The notes: generated by a model not told the origin, from the letters alone. Numbered from the stretch's first letter, positions 1 to 7,644 are shown. The stretch is 64,000 bases of DNA from Candidatus Sericytochromatia bacterium S15B-MN24 CBMW_12 (GCA_002083825.1 DAZV01000057.1:124001-188000); one strand, 5' to 3'. Translations and numbers: made by a program.

Positions 1-257
1 TGAGGGTCAAGGGCGAGAGCATGATCGACGATCATATCGCCGACGGCGACTTCGTGGTGGTTCAGCCCCAGGCCCATGCCCGGGACGGGCAGATCGTGGT
101 GGCGTTGCTGCCCGGCGGCGAAGCCACGCTCAAGCGTTACTTCCGGGAGCACGATCACGTCAGGCTTCAACCAGCCAACCAGTCAATGGAGCCCATCCGG
201 GTTCGCGAAGTCGTCATTCAGGGTCGCGTGGTGGCGGTCATTCGCCGCGTACAGTAG
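1..257 (+). CDS. lexA: LexA repressor, C-terminal part (5' truncated by window edge)
   Basis: This is the C-terminal peptidase S24 domain of the SOS repressor LexA, which is inactivated by RecA-stimulated self-cleavage. The reading frame is open from the left edge. The residues VKGESM hold the nucleophilic Ser, whose codon is at 18-20. The catalytic Lys lies in ATLKRY, codon 132-134. Spacing and flanking residues (DGDFVVV, VVIQGRVVAVIRR) fit LexA. The N-terminal winged-helix DNA-binding domain lies outside the window, so its operator specificity cannot be read. A small ORF follows 11 nt after the stop. UmuD-like proteins share this fold, but length and motif spacing favour LexA. Confidence 0.9.
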   Translation, partial: RVKGESMIDDHIADGDFVVVQPQAHARDGQIVVALLPGGEATLKRYFREHDHVRLQPANQSMEPIRVREVVIQGRVVAVIRRVQ

Positions 258-268
258 AGGAGGTCGTT

Positions 269-430
269 TTGATTTCGTCGCGTCAGCCCTTCCAGACTCC
301 CCGGATCCGCCTTCTCAAGCGAAGCCGGAGATCCTGGCTCCAGCGCTTCTGGAACGTCGAGGAACTCTTCGAGCTCAAGGTCACCCTGCTTCTCGTCGTG
401 AGCGCGCTCGGCGCCGCGCTGGGCGCCTGA
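269..430 (+). CDS. Small TTG-start hydrophobic peptide downstream of lexA
   Basis: A 53-residue ORF starts with TTG at 269, five bases after a perfect AGGAGG at 258-263. It begins 11 nt after the lexA stop, so it is probably co-transcribed. The N-terminal half is rich in Arg and Lys (LLKRSRRSWLQRFW) and the C-terminus is a hydrophobic stretch (LLLVVSALGAALGA), giving the profile of a small single-span membrane peptide. No family is recognised. SOS-regulated small membrane peptides such as cell-division inhibitors are known next to lexA in other bacteria, but identity here is inference. The strong Shine-Dalgarno is the main evidence. Confidence 0.5.
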   Translation: MISSRQPFQTPRIRLLKRSRRSWLQRFWNVEELFELKVTLLLVVSALGAALGA

Positions 431-444
431 ACACTGCGCTCGCC

Positions 445-1830
445 TCAGTCGAGGGTGCCTATCAGCTCGTCGGTCTCTGCGAGCCGCGGCAGCGTGAACC
501 AGAAGGTACTCCCGCTTTCGATCCGACTCTCAACGCCCAGCTTTCCCCCATGCGCTTCGATCAGCGCTTTGGCAATCGATAGCCCCAGTCCGGCGCCACC
601 GTGCTCCCGCGTGATGCTGGCGTCCACCTGGAAGAACTTCTGGAATAGCATCTCGACGTGCTGATCGCTGATCCCAATCCCCGTGTCGGAAATCGCCACG
701 TGGACCTCGTCGGGACCCGCGTGCATGGTAATGGACACCTGCCCCCCCGCGGGCGTGAACTTGATGGCGTTTCCCAGCAGGTTCCGCAGCACCTGACCGA
801 TGCGGCTCGGATCCATCGGCACCGCCAGCCGTTCGTCGGGAAGCTCCGCGTGAAGCGTCAAGCGCGCTTCCTGTAGGAGCGGCTGCAAGAAGGTCAGTTC
901 CTCGTGGATGAGAAGTCCCAGATCGGCCTCGCGCAAGACCAGCTTGAAAGAGCCTGCTTCCATGCGGGCGAAATCGAGCATGTCGTCGACGATCCGCTGC
1001 AGCCGCTTCGCCCCCTCTTGGATCTGGCTGACGAATCCCTGCTGATCCCGGGTCAACGCGCCTCCGACTTGATCCTCGAGGAACTCGGCGTAGCCCATGA
1101 TGGAGGTCAGCGGCGTTCGTAACTCGTGGGAGGCGGCGTTGATGAAGTTCCCCTTGAGTCGGTCGAGCTCGCGAAGGGTCTCGATCTGCTCCTGTTGAAG
1201 TCTCTCGTTCTCGACTCTCGCCGAAACCTCGGTCGCGAAGAGCAACATGCCCTGCACGGCCCGATCGTCCTCGAAAAGCGGAACCAGCGTGGCGTCGACG
1301 TAGTGCCGGCGATCGCCCACCACGATCGGATACCCCGTGAATCGCGCCGTCTCGCCCTTCGCCAGCACGGCCTCGCAAAGCACGTCCCACGGGTCCAGCT
1401 TCGGCAAGACGTCGAATACCGAGCGATTGACGATTTGTTCGGAACCCAAGCCCATGACCCGAACCAGCTCCGCGTTCGCCCAGCGAATGACCATGTCCCG
1501 ATCCAGGTAGAGGATGCCCACCGGTATCGAGGCGACGATGTGGTCGACGAGCGCTTTCTCGCAGGATAGCTCTCGATTGCGCTCGACGATCTCGGCTTCG
1601 ATTCGCTGGCTGTGATCCCTCAATCGCGCGAAGGCGGTTTCCATGTTCTGGGTTCGCAAGGCCGCCTCCTCGCTCGCCGCCAGCTGCTGCTGGGAGGTCG
1701 CGAGGGCGGACAAGAGTTGCTGGTTTCGTAGTTCGAGCCGGGCAACGGCCGCCCTCGAGACCATCAGTTCCGACTGAAGGCACAAAAGCTCATGGCCCTC
1801 GGTGGCGGGGATGAGTTCTCGGTTGATCAT
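445..1830 (-). CDS. Cytoplasmic PAS-domain sensor histidine kinase
   Basis: A 461-residue histidine kinase. I place the start at the ATG at 1830, which has AAGGA upstream; an in-frame upstream ATG at 1926 has weaker support. Order: N-terminal coiled coil (about 15-90, many Glu/Gln/Leu), PAS sensor (about 95-205), HisKA with phospho-acceptor His235 in ASHELRTP, then HATPase_c with N box (NLLGNAIKFTP), G1 box (DTGIGI) and G2 box (GGAGLGLSIA). There is no transmembrane segment or signal peptide, so it senses an intracellular cue, perhaps redox or a ligand through PAS. No response regulator is adjacent, so the partner is unknown. It converges on the small ORF at 269-430. Confidence 0.9.
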   Translation of the reverse strand: MINRELIPATEGHELLCLQSELMVSRAAVARLELRNQQLLSALATSQQQLAASEEAALRTQNMETAFARLRDHSQRIEAEIVERNRELSCEKALVDHIVASIPVGILYLDRDMVIRWANAELVRVMGLGSEQIVNRSVFDVLPKLDPWDVLCEAVLAKGETARFTGYPIVVGDRRHYVDATLVPLFEDDRAVQGMLLFATEVSARVENERLQQEQIETLRELDRLKGNFINAASHELRTPLTSIMGYAEFLEDQVGGALTRDQQGFVSQIQEGAKRLQRIVDDMLDFARMEAGSFKLVLREADLGLLIHEELTFLQPLLQEARLTLHAELPDERLAVPMDPSRIGQVLRNLLGNAIKFTPAGGQVSITMHAGPDEVHVAISDTGIGISDQHVEMLFQKFFQVDASITREHGGAGLGLSIAKALIEAHGGKLGVESRIESGSTFWFTLPRLAETDELIGTLD

Positions 1831-2077
1831 GTCGTCCTTGCCTGTTCGTCTTGCCTGCTCGCCCCAACAGTGCGGTCCCCTATTGGAACAGGCTGACTTT
1901 ATTCCATGCGCTAGTTTAGCGGACAAGCTGCCGGAGGTCTAGGCAAGTTTTACGGGTTCTCCGTCATGGCGTGAACGTCCCGCTTCCTCGAAGCGCCAGG
2001 CGCGCCTCACCAGGCGCGATTTCCAAGAAAAAGGGACCTGCGGGAAAAATCCCGAAGGCCCCTGTCTCTCAGGGCGA

Positions 2078-2386
2078 CTAGAGGTTCCACAGCGATTCGA
2101 ACACGTCCTGGTGGCGCTTGAGTTCGGCGAGCTTGAACTGCACGAAGTCCTCGAGCCCCGGCATGTCCGAGGTGAGCGTCATCTCGATGTCCCCGTCCGC
2201 CTCTAGCGACGGCGCTTCGACGTGCCGCGAATACTCGTTCATGAGGTCGATGAGCATATGCACCTGACCGACGTTGAAGACCTGTGTCTCCGCCTGCTTT
2301 CGAGTCTGCCGACGGGGTTTCGCCGCTGCGGCCGTCTTCTTGCCTCGAGTGGGCTTGGAGGAGTTGCTGGGGTTTGCACTATCCAT
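2078..2386 (-). CDS. Small hypothetical protein with basic, Ala/Lys-rich N-terminus
   Basis: 102 residues, ATG at 2386 with AGGAC upstream. The first ~35 residues are low complexity and strongly basic (KKTAAAAKPRRQTRKQ), followed by a mixed-charge helical part (GQVHMLIDLMNEYSRHV, FVQFKLAELKRH). The basic tail could bind nucleic acid or an acidic partner. I do not recognise the family. It stands alone between the histidine kinase and the large LysM/EF-hand gene, all on the minus strand. Confidence 0.6.
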   Translation of the reverse strand: MDSANPSNSSKPTRGKKTAAAAKPRRQTRKQAETQVFNVGQVHMLIDLMNEYSRHVEAPSLEADGDIEMTLTSDMPGLEDFVQFKLAELKRHQDVFESLWNL

Positions 2387-2702
2387 GGCGTCCTACCCTT
2401 CTGACTGCGCGATGTCGTCCACAGGGAGCATTCTAGGGCCTTTCGATCCCCCGTAGAAGGGCCTACAAACCGCAACAATATTAAGCAAGTGGGCTGTACT
2501 GCGCGCCGCTGAGTTGTCACCGAGTTTACATCGGCTACGCCCCGCACCTTCAGGGCATGACCCCGATTCGAAACCGGGCCCTGCGCGATTGACGGGGGTC
2601 TCCCCCCTTTTCAAAGCATTCTTAAGAAAGCTATCCGATTGTTTCGCCCTTCCCAGCCTGAGCCAGGTAGCGCGCGGCTTTGCGTCGTTCCTCGCGGGGG
2701 CG
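2387..2702. other. Intergenic stretch with no recognised gene
   Basis: I see no convincing coding frame here. Several short ORFs cross it but have no ribosome binding site or recognisable residues. A T-arm-like segment (GGTTTCGAATC, minus strand near 2570) is present, but no complete tRNA fold can be drawn around it. The region presumably carries the promoter of the gene at 2078-2386. Confidence 0.4.
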
Positions 2703-2705
2703 AGC

Positions 2706-2741
2706 AAAAGCAATCGGCCCACCCCGGAGGGCGGACCGATT
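2706..2741 (-). terminator. Hairpin terminator of the LysM/EF-hand gene
   Basis: Arms at 2712-2726 and 2727-2741 form a stem (AATCGG pairing with CCGATT, plus inner CC/GG and CCC/GGG pairs with two mismatches). On the minus strand the stem is followed by CTTTTG. It lies 18 bases beyond the stop at 2759. Confidence 0.6.
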
Positions 2742-2758
2742 CGATTCGTGGCGGTCCT

Positions 2759-5452
2759 TTACTTGGCCGGGAGTTCCACCTGAGGCGCGTAGGCCACGGC
2801 CGCCTGTTCGAGGGCCGCTATCATCTGCTTCTCGGCCCCCCCGCCGAAGAGGTTGAAGCCGCTCGATAGCTTGGAAATCATCGTCTGGCGAGCCTGCGCC
2901 GAGAAGACGCTCATCCAGGGGGCAGAGACTCCGTACCCCATGCTTCCCATCAAGAGCTTGATGTCGTCCTTGGTCATGGCGGCCGTCACCGCGTCGAAGG
3001 CCGCCGGATCGTACTTGCGGTACTGCATGAGCGACGGGGTGAACATCGCCTTGAGGGCCGCACCCTTGGTGTCCTTGTCGAGATCCTCGAGCATGCGCTT
3101 GATGCCCTTGCTCGCACCACCATAGAGGCTGTCGAGCTGCTTGAGCATCATGTCCACCTGATCGGTCTTGGCCGCCATGTCGAGGATGTTGACGATGGCG
3201 AGGCGATCGCCCGCATCCGTCCGACCCTCCACCAAGAGCTGGATCATGGTGGCTTTCTGGTTTGGCTGCGAATCGTAAAGCAACTCGGGGCGGTTGGCCA
3301 GCATGTCGCGGACGGCGTCCGCATCCGCTCGCTGAAGGAACGCGTTGATCTCCCGAACGGCCTGCTCGTTCACCTTGGGAGCGGTCGCTGCGGTGGCATC
3401 CGTGGATCCCGCGGTGGCGCCGGTGCCCGACGTGTTGCCGGTGCCTTGAGCCGATTGATTTCCCTGCCCCGCGGGCGCAGGTTTGTTGTAACCCATGGCC
3501 TCGGAGAGGAAGTCGGGGCTCGACCATACCGACGTATACGTCTGACGCGGCGGCTCGGCGGGCTGGGCCGCAGCCGTAACCGGCGCTACTGCCTGTGCGG
3601 GGTAAGCCGAGGCAGGGTAGCCCGCCTGCACGGGGACGATCTGGGGCGTCATCATGCCCGGCTGAACGAGTCCGGGAACGGCGGTTGCGGGAACCTGGAT
3701 GCCGGGATTGATCGGCTGCGGGGTCAGGCCCGCCGCGGTACCGCCAGCGGCGACCGGAGATCCCGAGGCCGTGTAGGCCTGCTGCAACGTGAAGCCCATG
3801 ATTTCGAGCTGGGCCGCGAGCATGTCCCGCTCGGGCCCCGCCGCCATGGCGGCGACGGCATAGGCGGAGTCCTGGTACGCGGTGGTCATGGCGAGCATGT
3901 CGTTGCGGGCGGCCGCCTCGTTGAAACGGGCACTCGAGGCCTCGAAGGCGCCGAAGGGGTTGGAGGGCGCCGTCGGCTGCGGGGTTGCCGCCGGAACCGT
4001 GCCCACGGGCATGGTGGTCATCACAGCGTCACCAGGCCGCTTGGCGCCGGACTTGGCGGCCATGTACTCCTCGCGGGTGACCTTGCCGTCTCGATTGGCA
4101 TCGAAGGCGCGGGTCGCCGCGTCGAGCTCGTTTCCGGAAAGATAGCTGTCCTGATTTTTGTCCCGGGCGGCGAAGTCCTCGTCATAGACGCCGTTCATCA
4201 CCTGGGCTCGCTTGGAAGCCAGGTGCTCGGCCTCGGTGACCTCGAAGTCACCGTTGGCATCGGCGGCGCTGAACTTCGTGGCCTCGGACCCCGAAAGCCA
4301 GCCGTCCTGGTTGGCGTCGGCCTGCTTGAACTCGTTCTTCCAGCCGACCTCGCGTTCCGCCATCTGGCCCATCTCCCACTCCTCGCGGGTGACGCGCTGG
4401 TTACCGTCGGCATCGAAGGCCTTGGCCTTCTTGTCGAGTTCGGTGCCCGAGAGGTAGCCGTCCTGGTTCTTGTCGCGCTCGACGAAAGTCGCTTCCCGGC
4501 TGGTGGGCGTGGATGCTTGAGGCGTCCCTTCGCCGCGGGCCAGGGCGATCGCCGCGGCGTTGACCCCGATTTCGGCGAGGGCGAATTCCATCATCTCGAG
4601 GCGTTCGCGGGCTTCCACCTTCGCCTCTTCAGATGGCATGCCGCGCGAGGCGCCGGCGGCCTCGCTGAAGTGGCGAATCGCCAGATCCCGCGACGCGGCC
4701 TGCGACTCCTTGCGGGACTTCGCGGGAAGGCTCGCGGCATCGTGGTAGCTCTTGATCTCCTGGTTGAAGCGATCGCTCGACGCGTCGAACCGCTCCCGGG
4801 AACCGACGATTCCGCCGGCAGGCTGGGCCTCGGCAGGATAAGCAGTCAGGACGGTCTTCGCGAACGTATCCACCGCGCTCTCGTACTGCTTGCGGGCCGG
4901 ATCGGACATCGGGATCAACTTCAGCATCTCCTGGGCCTTGCTCAAGGCTTCCGAGGAGAGCTGGCGGCCGTTGGCCGTCGTGGCAGGCGTGAGCTTGGCA
5001 CTGTCGATGGCCGCCTTGGCGGCCTCGATCACGCGGCTGTTGGGTGATGGCAGGGCTGTCGCGGCGGGGGGAGTCGGATCCGTGACGGCGGCCGGGGGTT
5101 TGGCGGGGGAATCCGCCCGGAGGCGAATGACTTCGCCCGGATAGATCCAGTGCCCATCGTTGGCGCGCTTGCGGCCCTGGGCGTCGGGACCCTCCTTGAA
5201 GACTTCGGGGTTGAGCTCCTTGAGCTTGTCGTAGCTGATCTGGTACTTGGCGACCAGACTGCCCAGGGTGTCTCCGGACTTGATGCGGATGGTCTCGGGG
5301 ATGCCTTCGAAGCTGTCGCTGGGCATGCGAGGCTGCGCCGCAGCCTCGGGGATCGCCACCGCCTGAGGAGCCGGAGCGCTGGCCGCGGCTGAAATGGCTG
5401 CAGCCGCAGGATTAACGGGCCGCGTTCCACCGGCATCCGCAACTTGCACCAT
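2759..5452 (-). CDS. Large LysM / EF-hand (calcium-binding) repeat protein
   Basis: 897 residues with AAAGGAG nine bases before the ATG. A LysM module lies at about 54-113 (IRIKSGDTLGSLVAKYQIS through YPGEVIRLR) and would bind peptidoglycan. Three pairs of EF-hand-like loops follow at about 325-475 (DKNQDGYLSGTEL, DADGNQRVTREEW, DANQDGWLSGSE, DANGDFEVTEAE, DKNQDSYLSGNEL, DANRDGKVTREEY), spaced like calcium-binding pairs. Long Ala/Pro/Gln-rich linkers and a C-terminal helical domain (about 685-890) of unknown type complete it. No signal peptide is visible, although LysM implies a cell-wall location, so export may use a leaderless route. It may act as a structural or secreted virulence-like protein; function unknown. 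Confidence 0.8.
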   Translation of the reverse strand: MVQVADAGGTRPVNPAAAAISAAASAPAPQAVAIPEAAAQPRMPSDSFEGIPETIRIKSGDTLGSLVAKYQISYDKLKELNPEVFKEGPDAQGRKRANDGHWIYPGEVIRLRADSPAKPPAAVTDPTPPAATALPSPNSRVIEAAKAAIDSAKLTPATTANGRQLSSEALSKAQEMLKLIPMSDPARKQYESAVDTFAKTVLTAYPAEAQPAGGIVGSRERFDASSDRFNQEIKSYHDAASLPAKSRKESQAASRDLAIRHFSEAAGASRGMPSEEAKVEARERLEMMEFALAEIGVNAAAIALARGEGTPQASTPTSREATFVERDKNQDGYLSGTELDKKAKAFDADGNQRVTREEWEMGQMAEREVGWKNEFKQADANQDGWLSGSEATKFSAADANGDFEVTEAEHLASKRAQVMNGVYDEDFAARDKNQDSYLSGNELDAATRAFDANRDGKVTREEYMAAKSGAKRPGDAVMTTMPVGTVPAATPQPTAPSNPFGAFEASSARFNEAAARNDMLAMTTAYQDSAYAVAAMAAGPERDMLAAQLEIMGFTLQQAYTASGSPVAAGGTAAGLTPQPINPGIQVPATAVPGLVQPGMMTPQIVPVQAGYPASAYPAQAVAPVTAAAQPAEPPRQTYTSVWSSPDFLSEAMGYNKPAPAGQGNQSAQGTGNTSGTGATAGSTDATAATAPKVNEQAVREINAFLQRADADAVRDMLANRPELLYDSQPNQKATMIQLLVEGRTDAGDRLAIVNILDMAAKTDQVDMMLKQLDSLYGGASKGIKRMLEDLDKDTKGAALKAMFTPSLMQYRKYDPAAFDAVTAAMTKDDIKLLMGSMGYGVSAPWMSVFSAQARQTMISKLSSGFNLFGGGAEKQMIAALEQAAVAYAPQVELPAK

Positions 5453-5550
5453 CGGTCGGCTCCTTTCGGGAGGGGAAAACTAGAGACTATCTCCTATATA
5501 CCTACCCAGGCCCCCGTTCTTGCGCGATTTAAACTGCCTTTAAATATTCT

Positions 5551-5579
5551 TTGACATGCTCGGGGGGGCACGATATAAT
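5551..5579 (+). promoter_or_regulatory. Sigma70-type promoter of tRNA-Glu
   Basis: TTGACA at 5551-5556, a 17-base spacer and TATAAT at 5574-5579 are both perfect consensus boxes. The predicted start is about 7-8 bases before the mature tRNA 5' end. The G-rich spacer (GGGGGGG) and a following GC stretch fit a strong stable-RNA promoter. Confidence 0.9.
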
Positions 5580-5593
5580 AAAGCTCGCCTCAA

Positions 5594-5666
5594 GCCCGAT
5601 TCGTCTAGAGGCCTAGGACGCTGCCCTCTCACGGCGGTAACACGGGTTCGAATCCCGTATCGGGTA
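5594..5666 (+). tRNA. tRNA-Glu (anticodon CTC)
   Basis: A 73-nt cloverleaf. The acceptor GCCCGAT pairs with ATCGGGT (one G-U). The anticodon stem CTGCC/GGCGG holds the seven-base loop CTCTCAC, so the anticodon is CTC, reading GAG. The T arm has GGTTCGAATCC. The 3' CCA is not encoded (CTAA follows). A consensus promoter lies upstream and a long hairpin terminator just downstream. The lower-GC hip module begins right after it, so the tRNA may mark an island boundary. Confidence 0.95.
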
Positions 5667-5672
5667 CTAACA

Positions 5673-5713
5673 AACAAAGCAGCTTGGAGGATAAACCTCC
5701 AAGCTGCTTTGTT
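5673..5713. terminator. Bidirectional terminator between tRNA-Glu and hipT
   Basis: A perfect 18-bp stem (5673-5690 with 5696-5713) closes a five-base loop ATAAA. The stem ends in AAC/GTT and is followed by T-rich sequence in both directions (TTTGTTGTC on plus, TTTGTTTGTTAG on minus). It serves the tRNA on the plus strand and hipT on the minus strand. Confidence 0.85.
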
Positions 5714-5767
5714 GTCATTGATCTTTTCACTACTTCTTTTTCGGGAGAACTTCGATCGGGACGGTCG

Positions 5768-6700
5768 CTATCCTGATTCTTCCAATATGCGGGAATTCTT
5801 GCTGACTAGCTCTTGGAGTTCCTGTTTCTGAGCATCAGGCAGGAAAGATGCCCCGATCAAATCGCAGGCTGGTCCGGTGAGCTTAACGAGTCCCTCAAGG
5901 ATTTTGGTTGACACCTGGGGCTTTAGATCGCATTTGGTGGCGAAGTACTGCCAGTCGGAAAGCGTGATCTTCTTGTCTTTTCCGTTCAGCTTTAGGGCGA
6001 GTTCTCGTTCCTTGAAATGTAGCCTGCTGCTGACAATGTCATACGCTGGCGAGAGAACGACGTCGCCGGTCGTAGTGACGAGCAGCGAGAGGTTCTTCCT
6101 GTGCAGGTCCTCGTTGCCGATCCACCACGAGAAGGCGACCAGCTTGAAGAGCTTGCTAAGCTGGATAATGGGTGCGGAGGCGTATTTTTTGATAATTTTG
6201 GCGCAGTGCTCAAAGGAGCCTTGGTATTTTTCTTTCGGAGGCAGCTCCGCTAGTTGGCAGAAATCCTCCATGCGGAACTTCTCGCCATTTTGACCGCGGT
6301 CGAAGCGTTTCGTTATGTAGGCAAGCGATCCATCGGAGAGTTCGATTAAGCCACTTGGCGGGATCTCGATCCCAGCTAGGCGAGCGATGCGCATAGCCAA
6401 GGCTTCGTTTTCCGGAAGGTTGGGATAGGTACTCACCTGAGGTTTGAGGATGTATTGGAGGCCGCTGCTGGCCACTTCTAGGCTCTTTTTATCGCTAGTG
6501 AGTCGCATTGATAGCTTCTGCTGGACGCCGGAGAGGCTTACAAAGCCCACCATAGGCCTGGCTTGCTCAACGAGCTTCGCGTGATCGATTGCGATGGTAG
6601 GTGGCTTGCTGATGCCAAATAGTTCTCTGAGGCATTTGGGATGGTAGTGGCTCCCTTTCTCTGGTAATTCGGCCAAGCAGATTCGGCAGACTTGGGTCAT
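5768..6700 (-). CDS. hipT: HipT-like Ser/Thr kinase toxin (HipA C-terminal fold, stand-alone)
   Basis: 310 residues. It has the HipA catalytic core but lacks the HipA N-terminal subdomain, which is encoded separately upstream, as in the tripartite HipBST systems. The N-terminus has a zinc-ribbon-like CxxC and HxxxC cluster (CRIC, HYHPKC). The Gly-rich loop is VSLSGVQ with Ser55 and Ser57, equivalent to the SxS autophosphorylation site of HipT. The catalytic loop is GNEDLHRKN and the metal-binding Asp is in SPAYDIVS. By homology it phosphorylates an aminoacyl-tRNA synthetase (TrpRS for E. coli HipT), stopping translation. The target here is unknown. Codon use and GC are lower than in the neighbours. 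It starts 14 bases after hipS. Confidence 0.88.
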   Translation of the reverse strand: MTQVCRICLAELPEKGSHYHPKCLRELFGISKPPTIAIDHAKLVEQARPMVGFVSLSGVQQKLSMRLTSDKKSLEVASSGLQYILKPQVSTYPNLPENEALAMRIARLAGIEIPPSGLIELSDGSLAYITKRFDRGQNGEKFRMEDFCQLAELPPKEKYQGSFEHCAKIIKKYASAPIIQLSKLFKLVAFSWWIGNEDLHRKNLSLLVTTTGDVVLSPAYDIVSSRLHFKERELALKLNGKDKKITLSDWQYFATKCDLKPQVSTKILEGLVKLTGPACDLIGASFLPDAQKQELQELVSKNSRILEESG

Positions 6701-6714
6701 CGTTGCTTTCCTCG

Positions 6715-7041
6715 CTAGGGCTCGACGGGAACGATTTCCACTGCCCCGGCGCAGTCACGACACAACGCGCAAAGTAATCCATAGGCGTCGTCTTTCGAGA
6801 GCTTTAAGTAGGAGGTCGAAATCTCGAGCAGCCAGCCCTCTGGCAGTAGGTTTTCGAAGAAGGGGTGTAATCCCTTGCTCTCATAGGGTTGATCTGTGAG
6901 GGGCAGGGTGAGGGAAATGGGTACAGCGTCGTGATCGGCGAGCCATGCGGGATCATAGGAGAAACGCGTTCGCTCGCCCGACTCCTCGAGGAATCCGACC
7001 TTTCGCCCGTCCAGTTGAACCCATGCCCGTCTAGATGCCAC
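6715..7041 (-). CDS. hipS: HipS-like antitoxin (detached HipA N-terminal subdomain)
   Basis: 108 residues matching the HipA N-terminal subdomain 1 (Couple_hipA): WVQLDGRKVGFL, ISLTLPL, HPFFENLLPEGW. In HipBST this small protein, not HipB, neutralises the kinase by inserting a Trp near the active site. Trp70 in LLPEGW sits where I recall the functional Trp of E. coli HipS. Its start overlaps the hipB stop by 11 bases and hipT follows 14 bases on, so the three genes form one operon in the order B-S-T. Confidence 0.88.
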   Translation of the reverse strand: MASRRAWVQLDGRKVGFLEESGERTRFSYDPAWLADHDAVPISLTLPLTDQPYESKGLHPFFENLLPEGWLLEISTSYLKLSKDDAYGLLCALCRDCAGAVEIVPVEP

Positions 7042-7321
7042 TGTCGCCTCCTTCGTCCCGCGGCGCGTCGACGATGTGAAGGGTCTTGCCGAATACCGTC
7101 AGGACGGACTCGACGGCGTCTAGGCGTACCGTTGATTTCCCCCCCTCTAGATCAGATATGAAGCGTCTTCCAACCCCAGCAAGGTCTGCGAGCTCCGCCT
7201 GCCCGAGTTGGTTCTTCGCCCGCAGTTCGCGGACTTGTCTGGCGAGTTCTTGGGCAACACGGGATTCTCGCTCTCGTTTGATGGGAGCGCGTGGTCGATT
7301 AGGTATCTTTCTGATGGCCAT
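7031..7321 (-). CDS. hipB: HipB-like XRE-family DNA-binding autorepressor
   Basis: 96 residues with a helix-turn-helix of the XRE/Cro type in the centre (LGQAELADLAGVGRRFISDL then EGGKSTVRLDAV). The N-terminus is basic. As first gene of a hipB-hipS-hipT operon it is expected to bind operators upstream and repress the operon. The five evenly spaced palindromes at 7371-7544 are the obvious candidate sites. The C-terminal tail (DAPRDEGG) is short and acidic. Confidence 0.88.
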   Translation of the reverse strand: MAIRKIPNRPRAPIKRERESRVAQELARQVRELRAKNQLGQAELADLAGVGRRFISDLEGGKSTVRLDAVESVLTVFGKTLHIVDAPRDEGGDSGI

Positions 7322-7370
7322 CCTCGATGCTCCTGAGCGGGACTATGACGGGTCCGGGGAAAGTCACGAT

Positions 7371-7544
7371 CCCGATCGGGTATCTTGGGCTGCTGACTTC
7401 TGGTTCGCGTTACCGATCGGGATTATTAATCTAAATTAGAGATTATCATGTTCCCGATCGGGAGTAAATAGATGAAAATAATAAGCTATTGATCCTGATC
7501 GGGAATGAGAAGTTGAATCAGTCTTCTATCGGATCCCGATCGGG
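7371..7544. promoter_or_regulatory. Array of five CCCGATCGGG operators in the hipB promoter region
   Basis: Five copies of a 10-bp palindrome start at 7371, 7412, 7453, 7494 and 7535, so each step is exactly 41 bases. The copies are CCCGATCGGG, ACCGATCGGG, CCCGATCGGG, CCTGATCGGG and CCCGATCGGG. The 31-base intervals are unrelated and AT-rich, so this is not a tandem duplication. A spacing of 41 bp is close to four helical turns, placing all sites on one face of the DNA. They lie 50 to 225 bases upstream of hipB. Binding by HipB is inference from position and symmetry. AT-rich hexamers such as GATAAT on the minus strand near 7441-7446 could be the -10 box. Confidence 0.85.
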
Positions 7545-7602
7545 CTCAATAGTTTGGAGTAGTTGGAGGCGGTGACCTCCCATTCAATGGTAACGCCCGT
7601 TA

Positions 7603-7644
7603 ACGGCTGAATGACTGATCTGCGGGCAGGCGGCATTCAGCCGT
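7603..7644. repeat. Inverted repeat beyond the hip operators
   Basis: An 11-bp perfect inverted repeat, ACGGCTGAATG at 7603-7613 and CATTCAGCCGT at 7634-7644, encloses 20 bases. A shorter hairpin GGAGG/CCTCC sits at 7565-7580. The 3' arm segment TTCAGCCGTGA recurs inside the 3' end of the glutathione peroxidase gene near 7711. It could be the gpx terminator or an insertion boundary. No T-run follows, so termination is uncertain. Confidence 0.45.

Noticed and set aside
2560-2600. T-arm-like GGTTTCGAATC suggesting a tRNA
   Set aside because: No acceptor, D or anticodon arm can be drawn around it.
3446-5047. A 533-codon plus-strand frame in the LysM/EF-hand gene
   Set aside because: Gly/Arg/Leu-rich shadow of the EF-hand coding strand with no ribosome binding site.
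5740-5765. A sixth hip operator at TTCGATCGGG near the end of hipT
   Set aside because: Only half of the palindrome is kept and it is out of the 41-bp phase and far from the promoter.
7322-7560. CRISPR array, because of evenly spaced short repeats
   Set aside because: The repeat is a 10-bp palindrome with 31-bp intervals next to a hipB gene and there are no cas genes. Operators explain it better.
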